Counted from the stretch's first letter, positions 17,220 through 24,441 are shown. The stretch: 34,168 bases of DNA from an uncultured Flavobacteriales bacterium (GCA_913057205.1 CAJXNO010000030.1:1-34168), one strand, 5' to 3'. Numbers and translations are program-made. Notes: generated from the sequence alone by a model not told the origin.

Positions 17220-17407
17220 CAATCTTTCTGACACTGCTCCGTAGGGCGGGCGCCGCAAACGGTACAGCTGCCATCATCGGTTTTGAGGAGTGGGTTGTTG
17301 CTGGCGCACGTTCCGGCAAACTCGCCGTCTTTCTTACCCCAGATCTTTACGGCAATTCCTGCCAGTCCCAACCCCAATAAACCAGCTGCTAAGAGTATCA
17401 ATTTCAT
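17219..17407 (-). CDS. Small four-cysteine membrane protein, candidate NQR maturation factor
   Basis: The 62-residue protein has one N-terminal membrane helix (about 2-23, LILLAAGLLGLGLAGIAVKIW), a short basic/acidic turn (KKDGEF) and a tail with four cysteines: Cys34 (AGTC), Cys48, Cys51 (CTVC) and Cys59. I recognise it as a conserved short Bacteroidota protein found beside apbE. Its plan (one helix, then G-[ST]-C, then C-x1-2-C and a last C) is like NqrM/DUF539, which matures the NqrDE iron centre in Vibrio; the resemblance is in layout and not a proven homology. A perfect TACATTTG -7 box (17412-17419) stands 4 bases before the ATG, so the mRNA is probably leaderless. The gene converges on apbE and its stop abuts heptamer array 3. 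Confidence 0.8.
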   Translation of the reverse strand: MKLILLAAGLLGLGLAGIAVKIWGKKDGEFAGTCASNNPLLKTDDGSCTVCGARPTEQCQKD

Positions 17408-17411
17408 GGTG

Positions 17412-17419
17412 CAAATGTA
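17412..17419 (-). promoter_or_regulatory. -7 box of the small four-cysteine protein gene
   Basis: TACATTTG on the minus strand fits TAnnTTTG exactly and ends 4 bases before the ATG. No clear -33 TTG is seen at the expected distance. Confidence 0.5.
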
Positions 17420-17465
17420 AGAACAAGTCGATGAAAGGAGCTCGATTTAAGGGGAGATTAACGAA

Positions 17466-17528
17466 AGCTGTCTGCTGAGAGCTGTCAGCTATCAGCTGTC
17501 GGCTGTCAGGGGCTAGGAGCTAGGGGCT
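17466..17528. repeat. Heptamer array 4, switching from AGCTGTC to AGGGGCT units
   Basis: Nine 7-base units keep one phase: AGCTGTC, TGCTGAG, AGCTGTC, AGCTATC, AGCTGTC, GGCTGTC, AGGGGCT, AGGAGCT, AGGGGCT. The unit sequence changes part-way, but the 7-base register does not. The last three units are the array 1 unit in another phase. Confidence 0.8.
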
Positions 17529-17543
17529 AGGTGAAATCGTTCA

Positions 17544-17598
17544 CTGTCAGTTCGAGTATCGTTCCGCTGAAAGCGGAACGGTGTATCGAGAACGACAG
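17544..17598. repeat. Palindromic element A
   Basis: Outer arms CTGTC (17544-17548) and GACAG (17594-17598) enclose GTTCGAGTATC, a perfect 9-bp hairpin (CGTTCCGCT-GAA-AGCGGAACG, 17560-17580) and TATCGAGAAC. It resembles the palindromic intergenic repeats common in Bacteroidota genomes. Confidence 0.75.
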
Positions 17599-17637
17599 GA
17601 CCCTAGTAGTGAATAGAATGCTATCGTAATCATTCCG

Positions 17638-17692
17638 CTGTCGTGCTTCGAGACGTTCTCCACCTGCAGGAGGAGAACCCTCAGCATGACAG
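17638..17692. repeat. Palindromic element B
   Basis: Outer arms CTGTC (17638-17642) and GACAG (17688-17692) enclose CGTGCTTCGAGAC, a hairpin with 7-bp arms GTTCTCC (17655-17661) and GGAGAAC (17672-17678) around a central CCTGCAGG, and CTCAGCAT. It has the same length (55 bases) and the same outer arms as element A but a different core. Confidence 0.7.
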
Positions 17693-17726
17693 CTACAAAG
17701 TGGTTTTGGAGCTAGGTACTCGTGCT

Positions 17727-17745
17727 TGTCCGCCAGAGGCGGACA
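17727..17745. repeat. Palindrome C
   Basis: Perfect 8-bp arms TGTCCGCC and GGCGGACA surround AGA. Confidence 0.7.
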
Positions 17746-17758
17746 GGTGTCTTTCGTC

Positions 17759-17778
17759 CCTGCCTGCCGGCAGGCAGG
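17759..17778. repeat. Palindrome D, perfect 20-base
   Basis: CCTGCCTGCC is followed directly by its reverse complement, a perfect 20-base palindrome of a type often seen between Bacteroidota genes. It is followed by three in-phase 7-base units (TTTGTCT, TTCATCT, TTTGTCT). Confidence 0.8.
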
Positions 17779-17819
17779 TTTTGTCTTTCATCTTTTGTCT
17801 GAACCCCATTCCGCTGCCG

Positions 17820-17862
17820 CTCTCGATACGTCACGCCTGCAGCGTGACACTCGAGCTGACAG
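17820..17862. repeat. Palindromic element E
   Basis: Read on the minus strand it begins CTGTCAGCTCGAGTG, then a 7-bp hairpin (GTCACGC with GCGTGAC, 17830-17836 and 17842-17848), then TATCGAGAG. The arms match those of element A in inverted orientation while the core hairpin differs. Confidence 0.7.
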
Positions 17863-17880
17863 CTACGAGAAGTGCCAACA

Positions 17881-17908
17881 GCTAGAAGCCAGAAGCCAGA
17901 AGCCAGAA
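17881..17908. repeat. Heptamer array 5 (GCCAGAA type)
   Basis: Four contiguous 7-base units read GCTAGAA, GCCAGAA, GCCAGAA, GCCAGAA, followed by a partial unit GC. Confidence 0.85.
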
Positions 17909-17933
17909 GCGTATTCTTAAGCAAGGTCACAAA

Positions 17934-17996
17934 GTCTAACCTCTAAGGTCTAAGGTCTAAGGTCTAACGTCTAATGTCTTTCGTCTTTTGTCTCAA
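17934..17996. repeat. Heptamer array 6 (GTCTAAN type)
   Basis: Nine contiguous 7-base units: GTCTAAC, CTCTAAG, GTCTAAG (twice), GTCTAAC, GTCTAAT, GTCTTTC, GTCTTTT, GTCTCAA. This is the array 3 unit in another phase. The array stops one base before the stop codon of the DUF2807 gene (17998-18000, minus strand). Confidence 0.85.
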
Positions 17997-17997
17997 C

Positions 17998-18741
17998 TCA
18001 AAAAACCACCTCCCCACCGCCGCTTTGGTGCCACTTCACTACGCTGGCTGGACCTTTCAGATGAATATTGCCTTGGTGGTAGATTTGGTAATAGAGCGTT
18101 TCCCAAGCGTTTACGTAGGTGTCTCCGGTGCTGTTGTTGTGTACGCTGACCGTTCTGCTTATCAGGTCTTCGGCTCTGATAGGCGCGTAGCCTGAATTGT
18201 AGATGTATACATACCCACATGTGCCAGACGCTTTGATATCCGTGGCTCCGGTGTGTGCGATGATGTCTACGGCATCGCAGTTTACTTGGAGTTCAATGAG
18301 GCCAGAAACATCTTCTACTTCCAGCTTTAAGCTATCGCCCTCGAAGGCATTCTCACCTTTTACACTGCCTGAGTTTTCTGATAGGATGTGCCTCAGTTGG
18401 GTGTAATGCACCCTCACTTGTGGCAGCGGATCTTGTTTACGCATCCAATCACAGCGGTTGTCTTCTGAGATGCGCAGGGTCTCTCCATCCATGGTTTCCA
18501 CAATGCCACCCAGTCCATTTTCTCCGTAGGTCACTTCCAAGAAATCACTGGAATCCTGCACCAGTACCACATTCATGCGGTCTTCTAAGTGCAAGGATCG
18601 AAAAGCCTCAAGCGGTCGCACCTCGGTGACCTGCTCACCCCGTCCCTCAAAGCAGTCTGCCCGCTCCTTGGAGCAAGCCACTAAGCTCAACAAGCCGATG
18701 GCCAGTAGCGTCTTAGATCCGATATGCCAGTCCCAATTCAA
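17998..18741 (-). CDS. DUF2807 (head GIN domain) lipoprotein
   Basis: The 247-residue lipoprotein has the lipobox LVAC with Cys23. The start is TTG at 18741; no in-frame ATG gives a signal peptide. The body is a right-handed beta-helix-like DUF2807 fold. The conserved opening is VRPLEAFRSLHLEDRMNVVLVQ and VTYGENG, followed by ladder-like short strands (LKLEVEDVSGLIELQV, VDIIAHTGATDIKASG, VSVHNNSTGDTYVNAW). The family is abundant in Bacteroidota envelopes and has been called a putative adhesin; its function is not known. The gene overlaps the upstream lipid A deacylase gene by 29 bases, so it is probably translated by coupling. Downstream it runs directly into heptamer array 6. Confidence 0.85.
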   Translation of the reverse strand: MNWDWHIGSKTLLAIGLLSLVACSKERADCFEGRGEQVTEVRPLEAFRSLHLEDRMNVVLVQDSSDFLEVTYGENGLGGIVETMDGETLRISEDNRCDWMRKQDPLPQVRVHYTQLRHILSENSGSVKGENAFEGDSLKLEVEDVSGLIELQVNCDAVDIIAHTGATDIKASGTCGYVYIYNSGYAPIRAEDLISRTVSVHNNSTGDTYVNAWETLYYQIYHQGNIHLKGPASVVKWHQSGGGEVVF

Positions 18742-19795
18742 AATAGTCTGCTTTGAAAAAGTGTGTTTTTAAGGAAATGTTCATTCCCCAGTGTTCATTG
18801 ATCAGGTAGCGAAATCCTGCTCGGTGGTATAAGAAACCATCGCGCTTGTAGCTGTCGAGTACATAGCCGCCCATGGTTACAGAGACTACGGCCTGACCGA
18901 TATGCAGTCCATAAGCTACGTGCAATCCCGCTTGTAGGTTTTCCAGTGCGCTGATGGCTTCGCCGAGTTCATTGCGATAGTGGAACAGCGCAGCATTGTA
19001 GAATATGTCGCCACCAAGGGTGATGGAAGACTTCTGGCTTAAACCGATCTGTCGCCCCCCATACATGCTGTAGGTAGGGTAGGTGGCATCAAACGGACGC
19101 AAGCTTTGCTTAACCCCGAAATTTCCGGCAACGGTCCAGCAGCTCTCTACTTGGGGCAAGAAGTCTTCGTAATCATTGGTATCGTTAAAGATGCGTTGAG
19201 GACGGTAACTCAATCCTACCGACAGCATGGGATAATTCACGCCCAGATTGGGAAGGGCAACGGCTGCATTGGAGAAGTGGTTGAAGGACGTGGCTACTGC
19301 AAGATCCAAACGTGGACTCATGGCATAGGTGAAACGCTGTCCCAGAACCACAAAGAAGTTACCGTAGCTGCCGATGGCAATATTCCGGTAATTATCGTCG
19401 TAATCAAAGGGTTTGGAGATGAACCCGGGGCCGTCTCCCAATTCCAGGTGCCAAGCAAAGCGTTCTGTCATGAGTACGGGAGAGGAGAAATATGCGGCAA
19501 TACCCAAACCATACCCGAGGATGTCACGGTTTGCTAGATCAAAGAAGCGCGCACTGACACCGATTTGCGGCTGGTGATAAACCCGTTTCCAGTTCTGATC
19601 GCGATTGGTTTGTGTGAAGAAGCGCAGTTCGCCAAAGTGGGCCGGACCATCTGGTAGGTGCATCATGTTTTGCCGGTGCGGCAACAAGAAGCCACGTGCG
19701 CCGTGCACTTCTACACCAAGGTTCTGACCAAGAACAGCCAGTGGTAGCAGCAGCATGACCCAACAAATGATCCTTATAGCATTGGTGCGTTTCAA
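18713..19795 (-). CDS. PagL-type lipid A 3-O-deacylase (acyloxyacyl hydrolase family)
   Basis: This is an outer-membrane beta-barrel enzyme expected to remove an acyl chain from lipid A. The 360 residues include a signal peptide (about 1-24, ending AVLGQ). The PagL signature is SFNHFSNAAVALPNLGVN, with the catalytic pair His173 and Ser175. Repeated aromatic strands are GLGIAAYFSSPV, YGNFFVVLGQRFTYAMSP and MLSVGLSYRPQR, and the C-terminus reads YFELGLAYRI. It is longer than Pseudomonas PagL because of N-terminal and extra-loop sequence, as is usual for the Bacteroidota members. The start is TTG at 19795, because the only internal ATG, at codon 14, would remove the basic n-region of the signal. 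It probably forms a two-gene unit with the DUF2807 lipoprotein. Confidence 0.82.
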   Translation of the reverse strand: MKRTNAIRIICWVMLLLPLAVLGQNLGVEVHGARGFLLPHRQNMMHLPDGPAHFGELRFFTQTNRDQNWKRVYHQPQIGVSARFFDLANRDILGYGLGIAAYFSSPVLMTERFAWHLELGDGPGFISKPFDYDDNYRNIAIGSYGNFFVVLGQRFTYAMSPRLDLAVATSFNHFSNAAVALPNLGVNYPMLSVGLSYRPQRIFNDTNDYEDFLPQVESCWTVAGNFGVKQSLRPFDATYPTYSMYGGRQIGLSQKSSITLGGDIFYNAALFHYRNELGEAISALENLQAGLHVAYGLHIGQAVVSVTMGGYVLDSYKRDGFLYHRAGFRYLINEHWGMNISLKTHFFKADYFELGLAYRI

Positions 19796-19859
19796 GCTCG
19801 ATTAGTTCTTCAGGAAAGCTTTCTTTTGAAGACGCAAAATAACCCAAGAAGTTGAAAGC

Positions 19860-20636
19860 ATGAGACCTGAATTAGCCGCATTTGAACGACTCGTACGCAT
19901 CATCAGCGAACTGCGCGTGGGGTGTCCGTGGGATCGCAAGCAAACCATTGAATCGCTGCGTTACCTCACCATTGAAGAGACCTACGAGTTGACCGATGCG
20001 ATCATCGATAATGACCTAGAGGAGGTGAAGAAAGAGCTGGGTGATTTGATCATGCACGTGGTCTTCTATGCGCAGATCGGAAGTGAGAAGAAAGTTTTTA
20101 ACATTACCGATGTGCTGAACAGCGTTTCCGATAAACTGGTACGCCGCCACCCGCACATCTACGGCGATGTGAAGGTGGAGAACGAGGAAGACGTGAAGCG
20201 CAACTGGGAGCAGATCAAGTTGGCAGAAGGTAAGAAGTCGGTTTTGGAAGGCGTACCGAAGAGTTTACCTGCTATGGTGAAGGCCAATCGCATTCAGGAG
20301 AAGGCGCGAGGCGTGGGCTTTGATTGGGATGAACAGCACCAAGTTTGGGAGAAGGTGCAAGAAGAATTGCAGGAGTTACAGCACGAGGTAGAGCAGAAGG
20401 CATCAGCCGAGAAGATCGAAGAGGAGTTTGGAGATGTGTTGTTCAGCATGATCAACTATGCTCGATTCATAGGAGTGAATCCTGAGGACGCATTAGAACG
20501 CACCAATAAGAAGTTCATCCACCGTTTCCAGTACTTGGAAGAGAAGGCCAATGCATCCGAGAAGAAGCTGGCAGACATGAGCCTAGAAGAGATGGAAGCG
20601 ATGTGGCAGGAGGCGAAATCAGCTGATCAATCCTAG
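19860..20636 (+). CDS. mazG: Nucleoside triphosphate pyrophosphohydrolase MazG
   Basis: MazG is a cytosolic enzyme that hydrolyses (d)NTPs to NMP and PPi and so clears aberrant nucleotides. The first domain carries CPWDRKQTIESLRYLTIEETYEL (about 21-43) with the Mg-binding EExxE...D set continuing in LEEVKKELGDLIMHVVFYA. The second copy of the domain has LQELQHEVEQ and IEEEFGDVLFSMINYARFIGVNPEDALERTNKKFIHRF. This tandem arrangement and the length of 258 residues match E. coli MazG. The start codon is 64 bases from the divergent deacylase start. The 3' end overlaps the convergent ZIP gene by 18 bases. Confidence 0.94.
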   Translation: MRPELAAFERLVRIISELRVGCPWDRKQTIESLRYLTIEETYELTDAIIDNDLEEVKKELGDLIMHVVFYAQIGSEKKVFNITDVLNSVSDKLVRRHPHIYGDVKVENEEDVKRNWEQIKLAEGKKSVLEGVPKSLPAMVKANRIQEKARGVGFDWDEQHQVWEKVQEELQELQHEVEQKASAEKIEEEFGDVLFSMINYARFIGVNPEDALERTNKKFIHRFQYLEEKANASEKKLADMSLEEMEAMWQEAKSADQS

Positions 20637-21317
20637 CGCAACACCCACTGCGATTACGGCTACCCGCTTCGGTGTGAGTTTATGATGATCGCTGCTCTCG
20701 AATAAGATGGTGGTGGAAACGTGCAACAGAATGCCTACCGTAAGCCCGAGGGAGGTGAACATAAACACCTCGCTATCGCTGCCGAAGTAGTGCTGTAGCA
20801 CAGAACCAATCACCGTGCAAGCGATGAAGGCGAAAAGCAGACCCGTGCTCACGCGTTTGTTCACCTTGCTCTTGTTCAACAAGGTCACCAAGGTGATGGC
20901 TACAGGAATCTTATGCAACATGATCCCGATGGTGAGTTCTTGATCGTACTGGATCATCGATGAGAAGAGGGCAGAGGCCAGCGGCATGCCTTCGATCAAT
21001 GCATGTAAACACAGCGCAGCAAAAGAGATGTACAATGCTGCTTTGCTTGCTGAACCGTGGGCATGACCATGTTCGATCCCTTTCGAGAAATTCTCAAGGA
21101 AGATCTGGATCAAGAACCCGATGAGCAACACATATCCCGCGCGGTGGTCCAAAACCTCAAAGAGTTCAGGCAGGATGTGCGTGAAAAGAATCGTCATCAA
21201 ATAGGCACCTCCAGCAGCGAGGAACAAGAAGATCCAAGAGCGATTGCTCGGCGGACGGTAGATGAACCAGACGCCAGCGAGGAACGAGATCAATAAACCC
21301 AGGATGTAGGTGGTCAT
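20619..21317 (-). CDS. ZIP-family metal transporter
   Basis: The 232-residue inner-membrane protein has about seven to eight hydrophobic segments and the ZIP metal-site helices. These show as THILPELFEV (about 47-56), the HALIEGMPLASAL helix (about 104-116) and MLHKIPVAITLVTLLN (about 132-147). A His-containing loop (KGIEHGHAHGSASK, about 79-92) is typical of the variable cytoplasmic or periplasmic metal loop. The likely substrate is Zn2+ or Fe2+, which sequence cannot separate. The ATG overlaps the stop of the upstream methyltransferase gene by four bases (ATGA), suggesting translational coupling, while the 3' end overlaps convergent mazG. Confidence 0.88.
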   Translation of the reverse strand: MTTYILGLLISFLAGVWFIYRPPSNRSWIFLFLAAGGAYLMTILFTHILPELFEVLDHRAGYVLLIGFLIQIFLENFSKGIEHGHAHGSASKAALYISFAALCLHALIEGMPLASALFSSMIQYDQELTIGIMLHKIPVAITLVTLLNKSKVNKRVSTGLLFAFIACTVIGSVLQHYFGSDSEVFMFTSLGLTVGILLHVSTTILFESSDHHKLTPKRVAVIAVGVALGLIS

Positions 21318-22051
21318 GCTTTCTTCTCTGCTATGATAACAACACGTGGAAGCTCAGCCGCATAGGCATCGAGCTGATAATTGCCGAAAACCTGCTTGAT
21401 GGTGAAGCCTACTTTCTCCAACAAGGTACAAAGATCTGACTTGCTAAATGCGCGAACGCGCTCTTCAAAATGGTGAGTTGCCGAACCGTCTGTCACATCG
21501 ATGGACTTGACAATGGAAGGCGCTTCGAGGTAGCGTTGAATGGCGAAATGAACGCCATCTACCTCTTGTTCATCGGTACGCTTTAAGCTCGCGATAACCT
21601 CGGACGTATTCAAATAATCGATTACGAAGGTTCCGCCTGGTTTCAGGCAATCGTGCATGTTCTGCAATGCTTGCTGGTGTTCAGCGTCATTTTGAAAGTA
21701 ACCGAAACTGGTAAAAAGATTGAAGGCGAAATCCTGCTCTGTGACAGGAAACGGATCGCGGATATCGTGCTGAAAGAAGTGGATGTTCTGCTGGCCATCA
21801 ACGGATGCATTGGCTTGGGCGATGCTGTTGGCAGAGAGGTCAATGCCGGTAACATCAAAACCTTGCGCATGCAAGTAGCGCGCATGCCTGCCTTTACCGC
21901 AAGCTATGTCGATGCACTTCGCACCTGCCTCTGGTTGGAGAAAACGAAGAAGCGCATCGATGAATTGATGCGCTTCAACTTCGTTTCTGTTCCGATAGAG
22001 GAGGTGGTAGTACGCCGTATCAAACCACGTTGCAAACCACTCTTTCCCCAC
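21314..22051 (-). CDS. Class I SAM-dependent methyltransferase
   Basis: The 245-residue soluble protein has a Rossmann methyltransferase core. Motif I is CIDIACGKGRHARYLHAQGF (about 47-66), then VTGIDLSANSI, an acidic motif HDIRDPFP (about 93-100), FTSFGYFQND and LKPGGTFVIDYLN (about 132-144). The substrate is not evident; the family contains small-molecule and ubiquinone/menaquinone-type methylases as well as many uncharacterised ones. The ATG is only 3 bases from the stop of the S46 peptidase gene upstream, and it overlaps the ZIP gene. The three genes are probably one transcript starting at the peptidase promoter. Confidence 0.85.
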   Translation of the reverse strand: MGKEWFATWFDTAYYHLLYRNRNEVEAHQFIDALLRFLQPEAGAKCIDIACGKGRHARYLHAQGFDVTGIDLSANSIAQANASVDGQQNIHFFQHDIRDPFPVTEQDFAFNLFTSFGYFQNDAEHQQALQNMHDCLKPGGTFVIDYLNTSEVIASLKRTDEQEVDGVHFAIQRYLEAPSIVKSIDVTDGSATHHFEERVRAFSKSDLCTLLEKVGFTIKQVFGNYQLDAYAAELPRVVIIAEKKA

Positions 22052-22054
22052 GGA

Positions 22055-24298
22055 TTAACCTTTCATTTTCTCTTTCTTCATCTTCGTTGTTGTCTCGATA
22101 GAAGGAGCAGGTTGTTCTTCATTTTTATGTGATACCACGTTCATTTCATCGATCAGGTGGCGGGCACCTGCATACTTATCGATGATAAACAATACGTATC
22201 GGATATCCACTGCGATGGTGCGTTGAAGCTCTGGCTCGAAGGCGATGTCGCCGCTCATGGCTTCCCAGTTACCATCAAATGCACAACCGATCAATTCACC
22301 GCGGCCATTGATCACGGGGCTACCGGAGTTACCACCGGTGATATCCGTATTGGTCAAGAAGCAAACGCGCATCTCACCATCCTGTCCATAAGACCCAAAG
22401 TCCTTGTTCTCGATCAATTCCTTGAGCTTAGCAGGAACGATGAATTCATCGTTGTTTGGATCTTCCTTTTCCAAGATACCATCTGTGGTAGTGTAGTAAT
22501 TGTAGTACACCGCGTCTGCAGGGAAGTAATCCAACACATTGCCATAAGTAACACGCATCGTGCTGTTGGCGTTCGGATAGTAGTTCTTGTCTTCATTCAT
22601 CTTGCGCAATCCGTTCACAAACAAACGGTTCGCGTTATCAATTTTGTCCATTGCTGGCGCCATCTGAGGTGCTACTGCACCGCGGAAATGATCCAAGAAT
22701 CCATTCATGAATTCGAAAACCATGTCTTTCTCCAAGGTTTTAGCCTTTGGATCATCTAAAAACGCCAAGAAATCTGCTTTTGAACCGAAGATGGTCTTGT
22801 CATACATTTTCTCTGCAAGTGCGTTAAAGTCTCCCTTGAACTTGCTTGCGTAATCCTTAAAGAACTCAGGCTGAAGGTCTGCAGGAATATCTTCATGGAA
22901 GAAGTTGAACAAAGCAGCGGTGATCTTGCGATCGGTAGGCATGTTGTAGTCTTTGTAGAACTTATCTGCACGTGAACGAAGGTCGCTCACCAACGCATCG
23001 ATCTGTGCTTGGTCTTGTTCTTCCGCGCTCAAGGCACTGTAAAGACGTGATGTCCTCCACGCCATAACAATGGCCTCGCTTCCAAACACACATTCGTTCA
23101 AGTAGGTACGGTAAAGGGCGGTTTCGTTGGTCTCTTTGAAGCCACTTGCCCAATCGTTTACTACATCTCCATAAATCTTTTTACGCTCTTCATCTGAATT
23201 CACCCAGTTCATGAACTCACGCTCGAGCTGTTGCTTCTTTTCTTTCACCTTCAAGCGCTTCAATCCGCGTTGCTGACCGATGAAATACTTGTAGTAATTG
23301 CTTACGCCAGCGTACTTAGAAGCGTACTTGATGCGCACTTCATCGCTCTCCTTCATGTCTTCTTTCATGAGTGCCAAGCGTACCTCACGCACCTTAACGG
23401 TATTGGGTTGACGTACCGTAAGCTCTTGATCTACACCATAAGAACTCAAATAGCGATCGGTGCTGCCAGGGTAACCCATGATCATGGCAAAATCGTCTTT
23501 TTCTACACCGTCCATAGAAACCGGAAGGAAGTGCTTAGGCTCGTAGGGTACGTTGTCTTCTGAGTAGTCAGCAGGCTTGCCGTCAGGACCCATATACACA
23601 CGCATCAATGAGAAGTCGCCGGTATGGCGTGGCCACATCCAGTTATCTGTATCGCCACCGAACTTACCGATGTATGATGGAGGGGCACCTACCAAACGAA
23701 CATCACGGAACGTCTCGTAAACAAAGGCATAGTACTCATTGCCTTCGAAGAAACTCCGCACTTGAATGTCATAGTGTTCTTCAACCTCTTCTTTGATCGA
23801 AGCTTCCACTTCTGCGATAGCTGCACGCACTGCTGCATCGCGTTCGCTACCGCTGAGGGTAATTGGCACTTCGCCCAAGACCTTATCGGTAACATCGCGC
23901 ATTTCGATGAGAAAACCGGCAGTCATACTCTGAGCAGGAAGCTCTTTCTTCATGGCCATGGCCCAGAAGCCGTCTGTAAGGTAATCGTGTTCGGTGGTAC
24001 TGTTGTCTTGGATCACACCATATGCACAGTGGTGGTTGGTCAGGAAAAGGCCCTTGCTGCTGATCATCTCAGCTGTACATGATCCACCGTTCAATACAAC
24101 GATGGCATCTTTAAGGCTTGCATTGTTTACGCTGTAAATCTCCTCAGCGCTCAATTGTAGGCCGTGCTTCTGCATATCGGCATAGTTGAGACGCTTGATC
24201 AAAAGGGGAAGCCACATCCCTTCGTCTGCCCGTAAGGTGTTGACCGAAGCACCCAAAAGCACCGTCAACGCCAAGAATCCTGATAATATCTTCTTCAT
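22055..24298 (-). CDS. S46-family dipeptidyl-peptidase (DPP7/DPP11-type)
   Basis: This periplasmic serine exopeptidase releases N-terminal dipeptides and supports amino-acid feeding. The signal peptide is about residues 1-24 (ending TLRAD). The chymotrypsin-like parts are GGSCTAEMISSKGLFLTNHH with the catalytic His at 89/90, the GGDTDNWMWPRHTGDF block (about 215-230) that carries the catalytic Asp, and TGGNSGSPV with Ser658. Between them lies the helical substrate-recognition domain typical of S46. Eighteen residues after Ser658 the FDGNWE segment has Gly. By my recollection of the family this position is Gly in DPP7 (hydrophobic/aliphatic P1) and Arg in DPP11 (acidic P1), so I lean to DPP7-like specificity. 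The length of 747 is slightly above the usual 710-720 because of a charged C-terminal tail. It has its own promoter. Confidence 0.93.
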   Translation of the reverse strand: MKKILSGFLALTVLLGASVNTLRADEGMWLPLLIKRLNYADMQKHGLQLSAEEIYSVNNASLKDAIVVLNGGSCTAEMISSKGLFLTNHHCAYGVIQDNSTTEHDYLTDGFWAMAMKKELPAQSMTAGFLIEMRDVTDKVLGEVPITLSGSERDAAVRAAIAEVEASIKEEVEEHYDIQVRSFFEGNEYYAFVYETFRDVRLVGAPPSYIGKFGGDTDNWMWPRHTGDFSLMRVYMGPDGKPADYSEDNVPYEPKHFLPVSMDGVEKDDFAMIMGYPGSTDRYLSSYGVDQELTVRQPNTVKVREVRLALMKEDMKESDEVRIKYASKYAGVSNYYKYFIGQQRGLKRLKVKEKKQQLEREFMNWVNSDEERKKIYGDVVNDWASGFKETNETALYRTYLNECVFGSEAIVMAWRTSRLYSALSAEEQDQAQIDALVSDLRSRADKFYKDYNMPTDRKITAALFNFFHEDIPADLQPEFFKDYASKFKGDFNALAEKMYDKTIFGSKADFLAFLDDPKAKTLEKDMVFEFMNGFLDHFRGAVAPQMAPAMDKIDNANRLFVNGLRKMNEDKNYYPNANSTMRVTYGNVLDYFPADAVYYNYYTTTDGILEKEDPNNDEFIVPAKLKELIENKDFGSYGQDGEMRVCFLTNTDITGGNSGSPVINGRGELIGCAFDGNWEAMSGDIAFEPELQRTIAVDIRYVLFIIDKYAGARHLIDEMNVVSHKNEEQPAPSIETTTKMKKEKMKG

Positions 24299-24326
24299 AT
24301 AACTACAGTTTCAATTTTTAGGGCGC

Positions 24327-24359
24327 CAAAAATAGCAAAGCATTGCGCTCCTGATGCAA
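24327..24359 (-). promoter_or_regulatory. Promoter of the S46 peptidase gene
   Basis: On the minus strand TTG (24359-24357) is followed after 22 bases by a perfect TATTTTTG box (24334-24327), 28 bases before the ATG. Confidence 0.6.
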
Positions 24360-24433
24360 TTCGCTTGACCAATCAACAATTCAATGATGAAACGTTTGCG
24401 TTTTATCCGCTGCAATCGGATGCCATATTACGC

Positions 24434-24441
24434 TATATTTG
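24434..24441 (+). promoter_or_regulatory. -7 promoter box of siaB-siaC
   Basis: TATATTTG matches TAnnTTTG exactly and lies 23 bases before the GTG start of siaB. No clear TTG is seen about 20 bases upstream. Confidence 0.5.

Larger units (their letters stand above)
17408..17997. other. Repeat-filled non-coding island
   Basis: This 590-base stretch between the small membrane protein and the DUF2807 gene has no credible coding sequence; open frames here run through palindromes and repeats. It holds a mixed array of 7-base units (17466-17528), a set of imperfect palindromes (17544-17862), and two further heptamer arrays (17881-17908 and 17934-17996). Mononucleotide composition swings sharply from segment to segment. 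Confidence 0.8.

Noticed and set aside
17643-17930. Short open frames across the palindrome region on both strands
   Set aside because: They run through palindromes, with peptides such as SLPAGRQVLSF that simply translate the repeats.
17081-17996. CRISPR array
   Set aside because: Units are 7 bases with no spacers, and no cas gene is in the window.
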